Source: Duncaniella muricolitica
GTDB lineage: Bacteria > Bacteroidota > Bacteroidia > Bacteroidales > Muribaculaceae
DNA: 64,000 nucleotides
Assembly (NCBI GenBank): GCA_025808375.1
Contig: CP061009.1
Span: 3,410,001-3,474,000, forward strand
Direction of reading: 5' to 3'
Part shown: positions 48,964-58,313 of the stretch, piece after piece
Layout of the letters: every line of letters begins with the position of its first letter
How positions within the stretch are numbered: position 1 is the stretch's first letter
Made by a program: the position numbers and the translations under genes
Notes under the pieces: model-generated
Databases searched by the model: none
What the model was told of the DNA's origin: nothing
The model's input: only the letters and a program-made list of their open reading frames with translations

Positions 48964-51234
48964 TTAGTATACGAGTTCGAGGTCGTCGAGCCACATGGTC
49001 GAGCCGACACCACCGGTGAAGTAATCACCGTTACGGCTTGCCGATGCGACAATCATTATATATTTGAAGTCGAGCGAGCCGTTGACATCATCAAACGGTA
49101 TATAGAACTCTACCATGCCGTCGCCGGATGTAGCTCCCTCAAATACTTTTTCACCATAGGCTACGACATTTGAAGCATCCTTTTTAAATAACTTTGATGT
49201 TTTTGTCCTGATGACAACAGGCCATGTATTATATTCGTCATCGCCATTCTCGCTTTTAAGATCATCCGAGAGAAGTGCCATATAGATTATACCTGTATCC
49301 ATGTCGCCCTTGCTGACAGTTGACATACTTGTATGAGTAACAGCGACAGGCGCATATTTGATATAACCCCTCAGACCCTTTGGACGGACCGGTGTCTCAA
49401 ACGGACGGCCAAAGCCAAGCACTCCGTCTGTACCATCTGTCTTAAGATATTGGCCAACAAATACATTACCGGCTGCAAATTTACCAATACCAAACATACT
49501 CGGATAAGCAGACTCAAGTTTAATCGAATATTTTCCGGAATGTTTGACTGTTTCATCCGGTGTTGTCACGTTTATGTTCATTTTCATAGAACCGTGGTTT
49601 CCACAATCCCAGAAGCGGCCATCCAGCTCAGGCACAGCACAAGGAAGCCACAATCCGTTTTTGTTAGACGGAGAAGCCGAACCGCTAAACCAATCCTCAA
49701 ATCCGGCATTGGGGAGCTGGGGATATGCGACGGTCGAGAATGTCAGCTCATCGGCCGAGGTGTAGTCGTCGACCACGAGACGGTAGGCATATTCGGCTCC
49801 GGCCTGAAGGTCGGTGAGATTTACGGTGAGGTTTGTGCCCTCGAGTGTACCCTCGACAAATGTCCAGTCCTCATAAGAGCGAGCCTGACCTAAGAGTTTC
49901 ACCTCAAAGCCCATGCGTGTTCCCGGTTTGGTCACTTCGGCGGCAATCGTGGCGGCGGTATATGACACGTCGCTCGGCTTAACCTCCACAAGCTGACCGG
50001 GAGCATCAGTAATATTGAAGGCCAAGCTCAGCACCGAAGTCTTGCCCTGCGCGTCTGTCGCCTGAATGTCGAGCTGATACTCGCCTGCGGACAGAGTGTT
50101 GGTGAGCTGCTCCTCAAGATTGAGACGGAGATTGGTCACCTCACCCTCCACAGGCTCGTTACGGTTGTCAAACGCCTTGAAGTTGATGCCCTTTTCGGCA
50201 AGATTGGCCAGATGGGTGACATTGATATTGCTGTTGAGCAGATCGTAGTCTTTCTCAAGGCCGGCCTGTGTGAGCAGATTGCCCGAGATAATCACAGCCG
50301 AGAGGGGCGACGAACCGATAATATGTATCGAGCGGCGGCCAATGTTGCCCGGCTCGCCGAGCACGGGGCGCGAGGCGTCAAAGCCGTCAATGCCTACAAT
50401 CTCGGGGGCTAGGGCTATGAGCACATCTTCGACCGTACCCTCGACAGGCTCGGGGTTGACCTCGATGTCGAAATACGCGCCGCCAATCTCTATGTCGCCG
50501 CCGGTAGCGTCATACTTGACATTGAAATGATATTCGGTGGCACGCGCGAGGTTGGGAGCCTCAGCCACGTCGGGGTCGGTGTATTCGCCCGAGCGTGTGA
50601 ACTCCTTGCCTGTGTTATCTGTACCTTTGATGGTCCATGTGAAGCCCTTGGTGCGGCTGTTGATCATGAAATAGCCCTTCTCGGCCAACTTGTCACCCTC
50701 GAATGTAAGGCTGTGTGACCCGTCGGTTATACCGTCGTTGAGTCCGATGGTGAGGCTCACGTCATGAAGCACATCCTCGAGTCGCTCGCTGAGCGTAAGG
50801 CTCACGAGTGTATTGCGCACTGTACACACGATGTCGACCGGTGTGGTCGAGCCGGTGGCGATGTCAAAGGGAGTGGTGCCGTGATAGCGTATGCCGTCCC
50901 ATGATGCGGGGATGGAGTCGCCCACCCATGCTTCGGCAAGATAGCTGCCCGAGGTGAGATTGAGACCCTCGGCGGGAAATGACGAGAGGCCGTTGTATTT
51001 GTACAGCAGATTTCTCTGCAAATCGCTGATCCATATCAGGGCCTTGGTGCAAAGGTCGTTGTGCTGTTCTTCGGTCAGCGAGCGCGACACCACCTTGATG
51101 TCGGACATCACCGACGTGCGGAGCGTCATTTTACCCTCGCCTGCGCCATAGCTGATAAGGCTTTCGTCACGACAGCTTGTGGCGGTGAAGCCGAGAAGCA
51201 TTGCTGCGACGCTATATAATATCTTATTTTTCAT
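48964..51234 (-). CDS. DUF4493/PCMD surface lipoprotein (third gene of the operon)
   Basis: 756 residues. Lipobox GFTATSC with cysteine near residue 21, then RDES. The first ~250 residues resemble DUF4493 (LTLRTS-like start, DLQRNLLYKYNGLSSFPAEG, LTSGSYLAEAWVGDSIPASW). The middle is a set of Ig-like domains (AATIAAEVTKPGTRMGFEVK). The C-terminal ~230 residues match the PCMD carbohydrate-binding-like domain (QLPNAGFEDWF, HSGKYSIKLES, PVRPKGLRGYIKYAPV, LDDLELVY). Export to the cell surface and glycan or protein binding are inferred from the domains. It forms an operon with two related lipoproteins, 27 bases after the second gene. Confidence 0.78.
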   Translation of the reverse strand: MKNKILYSVAAMLLGFTATSCRDESLISYGAGEGKMTLRTSVMSDIKVVSRSLTEEQHNDLCTKALIWISDLQRNLLYKYNGLSSFPAEGLNLTSGSYLAEAWVGDSIPASWDGIRYHGTTPFDIATGSTTPVDIVCTVRNTLVSLTLSERLEDVLHDVSLTIGLNDGITDGSHSLTFEGDKLAEKGYFMINSRTKGFTWTIKGTDNTGKEFTRSGEYTDPDVAEAPNLARATEYHFNVKYDATGGDIEIGGAYFDIEVNPEPVEGTVEDVLIALAPEIVGIDGFDASRPVLGEPGNIGRRSIHIIGSSPLSAVIISGNLLTQAGLEKDYDLLNSNINVTHLANLAEKGINFKAFDNRNEPVEGEVTNLRLNLEEQLTNTLSAGEYQLDIQATDAQGKTSVLSLAFNITDAPGQLVEVKPSDVSYTAATIAAEVTKPGTRMGFEVKLLGQARSYEDWTFVEGTLEGTNLTVNLTDLQAGAEYAYRLVVDDYTSADELTFSTVAYPQLPNAGFEDWFSGSASPSNKNGLWLPCAVPELDGRFWDCGNHGSMKMNINVTTPDETVKHSGKYSIKLESAYPSMFGIGKFAAGNVFVGQYLKTDGTDGVLGFGRPFETPVRPKGLRGYIKYAPVAVTHTSMSTVSKGDMDTGIIYMALLSDDLKSENGDDEYNTWPVVIRTKTSKLFKKDASNVVAYGEKVFEGATSGDGMVEFYIPFDDVNGSLDFKYIMIVASASRNGDYFTGGVGSTMWLDDLELVY

Positions 51235-51261
51235 TTTTTCAGGTTTTTGATACTCCGTTTT

Positions 51262-52626
51262 TTAGTTCTGGAATTTAAGGTCCTGGATTGTGACATTCCC
51301 CATCTTATCCCTTACAGTAAGACGGAATGTATGGATTCGGCCCGGCTCGTCATCAAGAGCAAGCAGAGGGATGAATGGCGAAAGGTCAAACGGTATCTCG
51401 TACTGTCCAATTACCTCACTACCTATCTTGAATCCAAATCCTGTAAGGGCTGCTGTCAAATCCATATTCTCACTATCGGGATCAGAAGGATCCATCTTGC
51501 TATTTTCAGGATATGCAAGATCAAATTTTGACGTAAGTCCGACACTGTTAAGAAATTCGGTAGTCAGATAGGGAGATATTATCTCTACTTCAATATTTGC
51601 AAGTGGTTCTTTCGACTTGATTGTAAGTATATACTCTCCGTCTACCGCAGGCGTGACTGCATCCTTATCAAATGTTGCATCTATTTTGATATTCTCATCC
51701 GACGGGTTTTCGGGCTGGTCGGGGCCGGGCTGGTCAGGACCGGGGCCGAGCTCTTCGGGCCACTCCTCGGTGTCGGGATGCTTGTCGGGGTCGGTCGAGG
51801 GTGTCTCGCCGGGACGCACTGTCGAGTTGACATTGCTCTCGATAACCTCAAAGTCGATTTTGATGCCGCTGTCAGCCCCGGTGATGTCGCCAAACTCGTC
51901 GGGGAGTATCGGGTTGCCGGTATTGAGCGAGAACGAGAAGATGTAATAGTTGCCGCGCTTGGCATCGGTGACATTCTTTGTGGCCGAGACTGTCTGACCC
52001 TTCACAGTGCCGGTGAATGTGGCAATGATTGTGGGATTGTCCTCGGCGGGATAGAAGTAGCCGTAGCGGGTCTCGTTGGCCGCCCAGGTGAGCGAAGTGC
52101 CGGCCACACCGGCCACCACGTCGACATGCGAGTCGTCGCTCATGGCTTTGGTGAGCTCTTCGGAGAAACGTATCTCCACCTTGACCGAAGCAAAGTTGCA
52201 GGTCACGGTGCCGATATAGGTCACATTGTTGTTGACCACAGTGAAGTCGGCCGAACCCTCATAGTAAGGTTCGCTCCACGCAGCGTCGGTGGGCTCGTGA
52301 CTGCGCACTCTCACGGTGTAGTCGCCTACGGGGAGGGTGAATATCTGGGGCATTGTCGAGTAGGTCCACGAGCACGGTTTGCCCTCATAAGTTGCTATCA
52401 CGTCCGAGCCTTTCTCGGTCACGGTGACGAGATAGTCGGAGGTGTCGACGATAGCGCGGCCTATGGCTGTGACTTCATCGTTGACTGTCACATCCATCTT
52501 TGAGCGTGACACTCCGCCGGTGTTGGCGGGATATGCTCCCTGCTCCGCAGGAGTCCAGTCGTCACACGCGCTAAACGCCACGACTGACATCAATGCCACT
52601 AAGAGCGAATATATTCTGGTTTTCAT
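51262..52626 (-). CDS. DUF4493 lipoprotein (second gene of the operon)
   Basis: 454 residues. Lipobox VVAFSAC with cysteine near residue 20, followed by DDW. It has the DUF4493 pattern in the first ~260 residues: AIVDTSDYLVTVTEKGSDVI, FTLPVGDYTVRVRSHEPTDA, EPYYEGSADFTVVNNNVTYI. A Pro/Asp/Gln-rich linker (GPGPDQPGPDQPENPSDE) follows, then an Ig-like domain ending RDKMGNVTIQDLKFQN. It lacks the PCMD domain of its two neighbours, so it is a shorter member of the same set. It lies between them with gaps of 14 and 27 bases. Confidence 0.8.
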   Translation of the reverse strand: MKTRIYSLLVALMSVVAFSACDDWTPAEQGAYPANTGGVSRSKMDVTVNDEVTAIGRAIVDTSDYLVTVTEKGSDVIATYEGKPCSWTYSTMPQIFTLPVGDYTVRVRSHEPTDAAWSEPYYEGSADFTVVNNNVTYIGTVTCNFASVKVEIRFSEELTKAMSDDSHVDVVAGVAGTSLTWAANETRYGYFYPAEDNPTIIATFTGTVKGQTVSATKNVTDAKRGNYYIFSFSLNTGNPILPDEFGDITGADSGIKIDFEVIESNVNSTVRPGETPSTDPDKHPDTEEWPEELGPGPDQPGPDQPENPSDENIKIDATFDKDAVTPAVDGEYILTIKSKEPLANIEVEIISPYLTTEFLNSVGLTSKFDLAYPENSKMDPSDPDSENMDLTAALTGFGFKIGSEVIGQYEIPFDLSPFIPLLALDDEPGRIHTFRLTVRDKMGNVTIQDLKFQN

Positions 52627-52640
52627 TGTTTCTTATAGAT

Positions 52641-55169
52641 TTAATAGTTAAGCACGATGTCGTCTACTGTCAGAACTGAGCCTACATATTTAGAATCGCT
52701 ATATCCATTTAATGCGTTTTTGGATCCTTGCACCGATAAAACAGTAGGTGTAGAAGCTGTTGACGAGACAAATACTGTATAAATATGTGTAGCTTTTAGA
52801 TTATTATCAGTATAAGTCAAAGGAACAGTGACGTCTGTAAATGAATTTTTAGCCTCTCCGGATATTATTTCTCCGCGCGCAATCTCAACGGACTCATTTC
52901 CATTTCGATTTTCAACTACAATATAAGCTTTAAATGACTCGCCGGAAACAGGCGCGAACTTATATTTAAACGATAGTGAAACTGGTCGAGAATTAAATGG
53001 AATACCATACTCAATAGCTTCATCATCACCTGAACAAGAGTAGGTGCCATTGAATAGCATCCCGGATATCTTCTTTTTAGGAGATCCTGTTTTACCTGAT
53101 GACGTATGTGTATAAGTTGTTCCTTCACCAAAACCAAGAGTCGAAATTTCAGCAGCCTGGCCGGAAGTACCTGACACAGGAATGGTTCCACTGAATGATG
53201 TATAATAACAAGTGACTCCACTGGTTTGTCCTGTGGTCATTGGATTACGAGTAGCCCAAGCTGTCTCATTTTCAGATTTATTTGCATGCCACCGTTTGAT
53301 ATCAGTCATACCTGTTGTTCCAAAGCTCCACATTGTCTTAGTATAAACATCCGTCGTATACCACTCCTCCATACCGCTATTAGGCAACTGCGCGGCCTCC
53401 TCGGTGGTGAGGCTGGCGGTGGCTGAAAACTCGTCGGCAAGTCGTGCACGGAACAAATAATCCGTGGCAGGGTTAAGACCGGAGAATTTGTAGACAGCCG
53501 AGCGTTCACCCGCACGTGACGAACTGGCCGAGAAAGTGGCCGATACAAGTTCGGAGGCAACCTCGCTGTAAGTGTTGCCATTGTCGGTCGAGACCTCAAA
53601 CTTCACATTGTCCTTACCCGCGGCGGCTTCGTCATTGGTAAAAATAATCGAAGCATAGGCCGATTTGGCAAACGCATTGGTCTCCGCATCAATGAGACGA
53701 AGCGAGGGCACACGGAGCACATAATCGTCCGACTGCTCATCGCCGGCCTTGGCATAAAGTCTGAGATTGGAATTAAGGGTGATATTGCGTGACTCAACCG
53801 AAAGGTCATATGTCCCGGCAAGCGAACCGGGCTTCACGCCTGTGACAGTAAGCTCATCGGTCGTGCCGCGGTCATTATAGGCGGTAAGCACAATGTCAGA
53901 GGCCGATGTTCCGTTGTAACGCACCTTGACTGTGGCATGACCGTCAGAGATGATTTCCGAGCCGTCAAGTATCTCGAGGACGAGACGCTCGACGCTGACG
54001 CTGAAGAGGTCGAGGGTCTTCTCCTTGCCCTGGAGGTCGGTGACGGTGAGCGCGAACGACGAGGTGTTGTCGGCACCGTCGACATAGAGCAGCTTGGACA
54101 CGAGACCGCTGAAATCAACGACGGCAAACACCGACTTGTTGCCTGTCAGACCGAGGGTCTTTACGCCATAGCTTTCGAGCAGCGACTGTGCGGCTCCGGG
54201 ATTGGCGAGGTCGATGCTCTCGGGCCAGCCCTTGGAGCGGAGATAAGCCGAGCCGACATTAAGCACGGCGGTGTCGATCTTGCCGCGGGCCACGATGGTA
54301 GTCTTGAGCGAGCCGTCATACGCGCTTCCCGAGACGTTGGCTATGACACTGCCGGCCTCGAAGCCGTCGGTGAGAATCTCGGGAGCGGCTGCAAGCATGG
54401 GCAGATTGGCGTCGGTGATGTCAATCTCCACATCCTTGACTTCGGCGATAGTGTCGTCAAAAGTGAGTCGGAGTGTCTCGGCCGATCCGGCTTCGACATC
54501 TATATTTATATTGTAGCAGTGGCGCGCCTCGGCGGTGAAGGGGTCGACCTGTGCGGTGGCCTGCTTGCCGTTGGGCTTGGTGAAAGCCACGCTGACCATT
54601 ACGCTGCCGGGCTTGACATAGAGACGGCGTGTCTCGTCGGAAGCCCACACATAGTCGGTGCCCGAGGCAGTGGTGACTGTAACGGTGTAGTCAGTCATAT
54701 AATCGGTGAAGCCTTTGGAGAGTGTCACATTGACCATGGCATTGGACAGGCGCACGGGCAGATTGACAGGTGTGGACGACTCGTTTTTCACAGTGAGCTG
54801 CTGCGAGCCGTAATACCAAGGGCTGTCCCAGCCTTCCGAGTCGGCCGAGCCATAAGCGGCCTCGAGTGTGTACTGGCCGGTGTTGACACGCTGCTGTGAG
54901 CCAAACTCCGCCACAGTGTAAATCTTAGGGGGGATGGCTCCCGAGGCATGGGTAAGCGTGAGGGTCAGATCGTCAGGGGTGATTTCCAATGAAGTCGCGC
55001 GTGAGCGGTCTCCGCGAGGTCCCGTGAGGGGACTTGGGTCAAAGTCGAGGGCGAGCGCGATGTATCCTGCATCGCTCCCCGAGGCGAGTTGGGTCTCCTC
55101 GCTACATCCCGTTGTCACAGACCACAGGAGTGTGGCGCAGGCTACGCCCGCCAAAATGTTCTTTTTCAT
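52641..55169 (-). CDS. DUF4493/PCMD surface lipoprotein (first gene of the operon)
   Basis: 842 residues. Lipobox-like SVTTGC with cysteine near residue 22, then SEE. The DUF4493 region reads LTLTLTHASGAIPPKIYTVA, QYTLEAAYGSADSEGWDSPW and YYGSQQLTVKNESSTPVNLP. Several Ig-like repeats follow, with a second part like fibronectin (YKFSGLNPATDYLFRARLAD). The C-terminal PCMD starts at AQLPNSGMEEWYTTDVYTKT and ends SVLTVDDIVLNY. The GC content falls clearly in the last ~230 codons, near 52640-53330, compared with the rest of the gene, suggesting that the PCMD end was exchanged. Promoter box at 55242-55249. Confidence 0.78.
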   Translation of the reverse strand: MKKNILAGVACATLLWSVTTGCSEETQLASGSDAGYIALALDFDPSPLTGPRGDRSRATSLEITPDDLTLTLTHASGAIPPKIYTVAEFGSQQRVNTGQYTLEAAYGSADSEGWDSPWYYGSQQLTVKNESSTPVNLPVRLSNAMVNVTLSKGFTDYMTDYTVTVTTASGTDYVWASDETRRLYVKPGSVMVSVAFTKPNGKQATAQVDPFTAEARHCYNINIDVEAGSAETLRLTFDDTIAEVKDVEIDITDANLPMLAAAPEILTDGFEAGSVIANVSGSAYDGSLKTTIVARGKIDTAVLNVGSAYLRSKGWPESIDLANPGAAQSLLESYGVKTLGLTGNKSVFAVVDFSGLVSKLLYVDGADNTSSFALTVTDLQGKEKTLDLFSVSVERLVLEILDGSEIISDGHATVKVRYNGTSASDIVLTAYNDRGTTDELTVTGVKPGSLAGTYDLSVESRNITLNSNLRLYAKAGDEQSDDYVLRVPSLRLIDAETNAFAKSAYASIIFTNDEAAAGKDNVKFEVSTDNGNTYSEVASELVSATFSASSSRAGERSAVYKFSGLNPATDYLFRARLADEFSATASLTTEEAAQLPNSGMEEWYTTDVYTKTMWSFGTTGMTDIKRWHANKSENETAWATRNPMTTGQTSGVTCYYTSFSGTIPVSGTSGQAAEISTLGFGEGTTYTHTSSGKTGSPKKKISGMLFNGTYSCSGDDEAIEYGIPFNSRPVSLSFKYKFAPVSGESFKAYIVVENRNGNESVEIARGEIISGEAKNSFTDVTVPLTYTDNNLKATHIYTVFVSSTASTPTVLSVQGSKNALNGYSDSKYVGSVLTVDDIVLNY

Positions 55170-55241
55170 AAATATTTTATGTTGTGCTAACGTGAAGTTA
55201 GGATTGGTTTTACGGTATAGCTGGTTTACTCTAAGCTATGA

Positions 55242-55249
55242 CAAAATTA
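55242..55249 (-). promoter_or_regulatory. -7 box (TAATTTTG) for the DUF4493 operon
   Basis: TAATTTTG on the minus strand, 73 bases before the start at 55169. Confidence 0.6.
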
Positions 55250-55323
55250 GTAAAAATTTCCACAATCAACAATCTTTTTAACATACCGCTGACAAATTAT
55301 TGGACATTCTGACCAATAAAAGT

Positions 55324-55459
55324 GGTATACAAAAGTTTCAAAAGGGCAGAAGAAACATAAGTTTTTCAATATACAAAGACAGGAGCGCGGGTATGCACTC
55401 CTGTCCTTATTATTGAGAAAAACTTATGTTTCTTCTGTCCTTATGAGACTTTTGTATCT
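55324..55459. repeat. Imperfect palindrome, diverged copy 3
   Basis: The right arm (about 55412-55459) contains GTTTCTTCTGTCC, GAGACTTTTGTATC and AACTTATGTTTCTTC, built from the same words as copies 1 and 2 but partly re-ordered; the left arm (55324-55370) is complementary with several mismatches. An inner hairpin CAGGAG/CTCCTG sits in the loop. It follows the tig stop on the minus strand. Confidence 0.75.
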
Positions 55460-55475
55460 TTAGGACTTTTGTGTC

Positions 55476-56816
55476 TTAGAGATTCTGGGCGAGTTCCTTG
55501 AACTTGTCGAGCGATACGGTCTCTTTGTCGAGAGTAACGAGCTTCTCGATCTCGGCATAGAGCTTGGATGCGAGTATCTGCTGGGCGAGCTGGTTGCGTA
55601 TCTCCTCCTTCTCAAGCTGCTCCTTGGCATACTTGGTGATGATTTCGTCGTCTACGCCGGCGAGACCATACTGGGCAAACTGGCGTGCGGTGAGCATCTT
55701 GGCGGTCTCGAGCATCTCGTTGTTCTCGATCTTGATGTCGAGAGCCTTGAGAAGATTGTTCTCGATGATTTCGTGCTTGATGGCGGCCTCCTGAGCAGCG
55801 TAAGCCTCGTCAGCGTTCTCGGCGTCGGCAAAGAAGAGCTTCTTGATGGTGGCTGCGGGGAGAGTCATGTCGCCATACTTCTCCATCATGGCCTTGTCGA
55901 AGGTGTTGCGGAAGAGGATGTGGGTGTTCTGCGAAAGCTCGTTGGAGATAAGCTCCTTGATGGCTGCGCGATACTCCTCCTCGTTGTGTACCTTGTCGGG
56001 ACCGAAGACGTTGTTGTAATACTCCTCGCCAAGCTCGGCGGGGATGTTGACGATAATCTCGGAGATGGTCATCTCAAAGTCGCTGGTGATGTCGGCGGCG
56101 ATGGCCTTGTCGACATGGAGCATCGAGGCGAGCTCGCCTGCGTCGCCACCGGCTGCCTTGTTGGGGTTGAACACCACCTTGTCGCCGGGCTTCTTGCCGT
56201 CAAACTTGGCTGTCTCCTCCTTGTCCTTGAAGTAGAGGGGGAATACGATGCCGTCGGTCACCTGGATGGCACCTTCGTTGGTGCTGACCTCACCGTTCTC
56301 GTTGAGCTGCATGAGTGTACCCTTAACCACGCCGTCGGCAGTCATCTCCTCGCCGGGCTTCTGTGAGCCGAAACGCTTGCGCATGGCGGTGTCCTGCTCG
56401 TTGATCATCTCGTCGGTAACCTCGATCTCATAGTAGGGATAGTGGTCGTCGGCGGTGGGCTTGATGTCGAGCTGGGGGATGAGCGCGAGGTCATACTTGA
56501 ACTCCTGGTCGCCTTCCTCAAATGCTTCCTTAACCTCTACGGGCAGGGGATGACCCATTACGTTGAGCTTGTTTTCGGTGATGAAGTCGATAACGGCGCG
56601 ATATACAGTGTCGTTGATTACGTCGCTGGTCACCTGCTTGCCGAAACGACGCTTGAGTTCACCGAAGGGCACGTGGCCTTTGCGGAAACCGGGTATTGCA
56701 TGGGTGCGGCCAATCTCCTTGATTTTCTTGGTCACTTCGTCCTTATAGTCATTCTCTGCGATGGCTACCGTGAGACGAAGCTCCACGGGAGAGAGTTCTT
56801 CCTTTGAAATGTTCAT
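55476..56816 (-). CDS. tig: Trigger factor (Bacteroidetes type)
   Basis: 446 residues. Ribosome-binding N-domain: MNISKEELSPVELRLTVAIA, HAIPGFRKGHVPFGELKRRF (the GFRKG signature). Then a diverged FKBP-like domain (KGTLMQLNENGEVSTNEGAI, FPLYFKDKEETAKFDGKKPG) and the helical C-terminal chaperone domain (ITKYAKEQLEKEEIRNQLAQ). It binds nascent chains at the ribosome exit. The PPIase part is weakly conserved, as usual in this phylum. Single gene with a box at 56912-56919. Confidence 0.92.
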   Translation of the reverse strand: MNISKEELSPVELRLTVAIAENDYKDEVTKKIKEIGRTHAIPGFRKGHVPFGELKRRFGKQVTSDVINDTVYRAVIDFITENKLNVMGHPLPVEVKEAFEEGDQEFKYDLALIPQLDIKPTADDHYPYYEIEVTDEMINEQDTAMRKRFGSQKPGEEMTADGVVKGTLMQLNENGEVSTNEGAIQVTDGIVFPLYFKDKEETAKFDGKKPGDKVVFNPNKAAGGDAGELASMLHVDKAIAADITSDFEMTISEIIVNIPAELGEEYYNNVFGPDKVHNEEEYRAAIKELISNELSQNTHILFRNTFDKAMMEKYGDMTLPAATIKKLFFADAENADEAYAAQEAAIKHEIIENNLLKALDIKIENNEMLETAKMLTARQFAQYGLAGVDDEIITKYAKEQLEKEEIRNQLAQQILASKLYAEIEKLVTLDKETVSLDKFKELAQNL

Positions 56817-56911
56817 TTTTATAAGATAATTATCTGAAATATTAATATTTGTCTTCTTTATCCGGCTATCGGCGCGATGAAATATGTAACCACCGCGCCC
56901 GTTCAGCGTGC

Positions 56912-56919
56912 AAAATTAG
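56912..56919 (-). promoter_or_regulatory. -7 box (TAATTTTG) for tig
   Basis: TAATTTTG on the minus strand, 96 bases before the tig start. Confidence 0.6.
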
Positions 56920-56995
56920 CATTTTTTTTTAACTTTAGCAAACCAAAGTCAAAGGTTATGAGACAGTTTTAAAATTGAGAATAGCCGACGGCCAT

Positions 56996-57036
56996 AAACT
57001 CTAAACTCTAAACTCTAAACTCTAAACTTTAAACTT
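56996..57036 (-). repeat. Tandem heptamer array, AAACTCT/AGAGTTT
   Basis: Four exact AAACTCT units followed by AAACTTT and AAACTT. On the minus strand this is a run of GAGTTTA directly after yicG, and the yicG TAA stop is itself part of the array. It resembles a telomere-like simple repeat. The related degenerate copy is at 26396-26440. Confidence 0.85.
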
Positions 57037-57640
57037 CCTTCATCTCCGGCAGATGCCAGCCGTAGCGGAGCGCGCCCCAGCGCAGCACAAGTATGGTGAC
57101 AGCACACACAAGCTGGCACACCCATCCGGGACTGCCCAAGGCTCCGGCTATCCAATACATGCCGCCACCGGCCAGACATGCCGTGGCATAGATGTCCTTG
57201 CGGAAGAAGAGCGGCTCCTCGTTGATGAGCACATCGCGCAGCACTCCGCCAAACGAACCGGTGATAACACCCATGATTATGGCCACCCACATGGGGTAGT
57301 CATAGGCAAGACTTTTCTGTATGCCGGTTATCACGAAGAGTGTCAGACCGATGGCGTCAAACATAAAGAGCGACCTGGAGTCGGAGGTGAGCACCTTTTT
57401 AAATGTCATCACTATGATAAAACCAAGCCCGGTCACGGCAAGATACATCCACGACAGCATCCAGAAAGGCGGAGCGTCAAGCAGCAGGTCGCGTATGGTG
57501 CCGCCGCCGATAGCCGTGACCACTCCGATGGTGTATGCGCCAAACCAGTCGAAGTGTTTGCGCGCCGCCAGACGTATGCCGCTGACGGCAAACGCAAGCG
57601 TGCCTATAACCTCTATTATAAACAGCAATGTTGCTTCCAA
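57029..57640 (-). CDS. yicG: YicG/UPF0126 (trimeric intracellular cation channel-type) membrane protein
   Basis: 203 residues with seven predicted membrane helices. Two repeats carry the family glycine motif: LAFAVSGIRLAARKHFDWFG with GVVTAIGGGTIRDLLLDAPP, and GLTLFVITGIQKSLAYDYPM with GVITGSFGGVLRDVLINEEP. Bacterial relatives form K+-conducting trimers similar to animal TRIC channels; the in vivo role is unclear. It lies 28 bases after nth. Confidence 0.92.
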   Translation of the reverse strand: MEATLLFIIEVIGTLAFAVSGIRLAARKHFDWFGAYTIGVVTAIGGGTIRDLLLDAPPFWMLSWMYLAVTGLGFIIVMTFKKVLTSDSRSLFMFDAIGLTLFVITGIQKSLAYDYPMWVAIIMGVITGSFGGVLRDVLINEEPLFFRKDIYATACLAGGGMYWIAGALGSPGWVCQLVCAVTILVLRWGALRYGWHLPEMKEV

Positions 57641-57668
57641 TTTCTATCCTGTGAGTGTGTTAAGATTA

Positions 57669-58313
57669 TCAGTTCTTCTGATTGCGGGCATAGTAGCGAC
57701 ACACCGTGGTGAGGGCACAGTCGAGACATTCGGGCCGGCGGGCCTTGCACACATAGCGGCCGTGGAGTATGAGCCAATGGTGGGCTTTGGGCACTATCTC
57801 GGCCGGGATGTGACGCATGAGTGCCTTTTCGGTCGAGAGCGGGGTCTTGCTGTTGGTGGTGAGCCCGAGCCGTTCGCTCACTCTGAACACATGCGTGTCG
57901 ACCGCCATGGCCGCGCGGTTATAAACCACGGCGAGTATCACATTGGCCGTCTTGCGTCCCACCCCGGGCAGCGACATGAGACTGTCGATGTCGGCCGGCA
58001 CCTCTCCGCCATATTCCTCCACAAGCCGGCGAGCCATACCTGCGAGCGAACGGGCCTTGTTGTTGGGATACGAGACACTTTTGATGTAGGGATATATGTC
58101 GTCGGCCGTGGCTCCGGCCATTGACTCGGGTGTCGGGAAGGCCTCGAAAAGAGCCGGCGTGACCATATTGACACGCTTGTCGGTACACTGGGCCGACAAT
58201 ATCACGGCCACAAGCAGTTGATAAGGGTTGTCATAGTGCAGCTCGGTCTCGGCCACAGGCATGGTGGCCTCGAATATCTCCATTACTCTGCGGTAACGCT
58301 CCTTGACCGTCAT
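57669..58313 (-). CDS. nth: Endonuclease III
   Basis: 214 residues from ATG 58313, which overlaps the crcB stop (ATGA). The open frame extends to 58553, but that part is antisense or shadow of crcB. Visible: LLVAVILSAQCTDKRVNMVT, the helix-hairpin-helix LPGVGRKTANVIL with its lysine, the catalytic aspartate in AVDTHVFRVSERLG, and the 4Fe-4S motif C-x6-C-x2-C-x5-C in CKARRPECLDCALTTVC. A bifunctional glycosylase/AP lyase for oxidised pyrimidines. Confidence 0.97.
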   Translation of the reverse strand: MTVKERYRRVMEIFEATMPVAETELHYDNPYQLLVAVILSAQCTDKRVNMVTPALFEAFPTPESMAGATADDIYPYIKSVSYPNNKARSLAGMARRLVEEYGGEVPADIDSLMSLPGVGRKTANVILAVVYNRAAMAVDTHVFRVSERLGLTTNSKTPLSTEKALMRHIPAEIVPKAHHWLILHGRYVCKARRPECLDCALTTVCRYYARNQKN

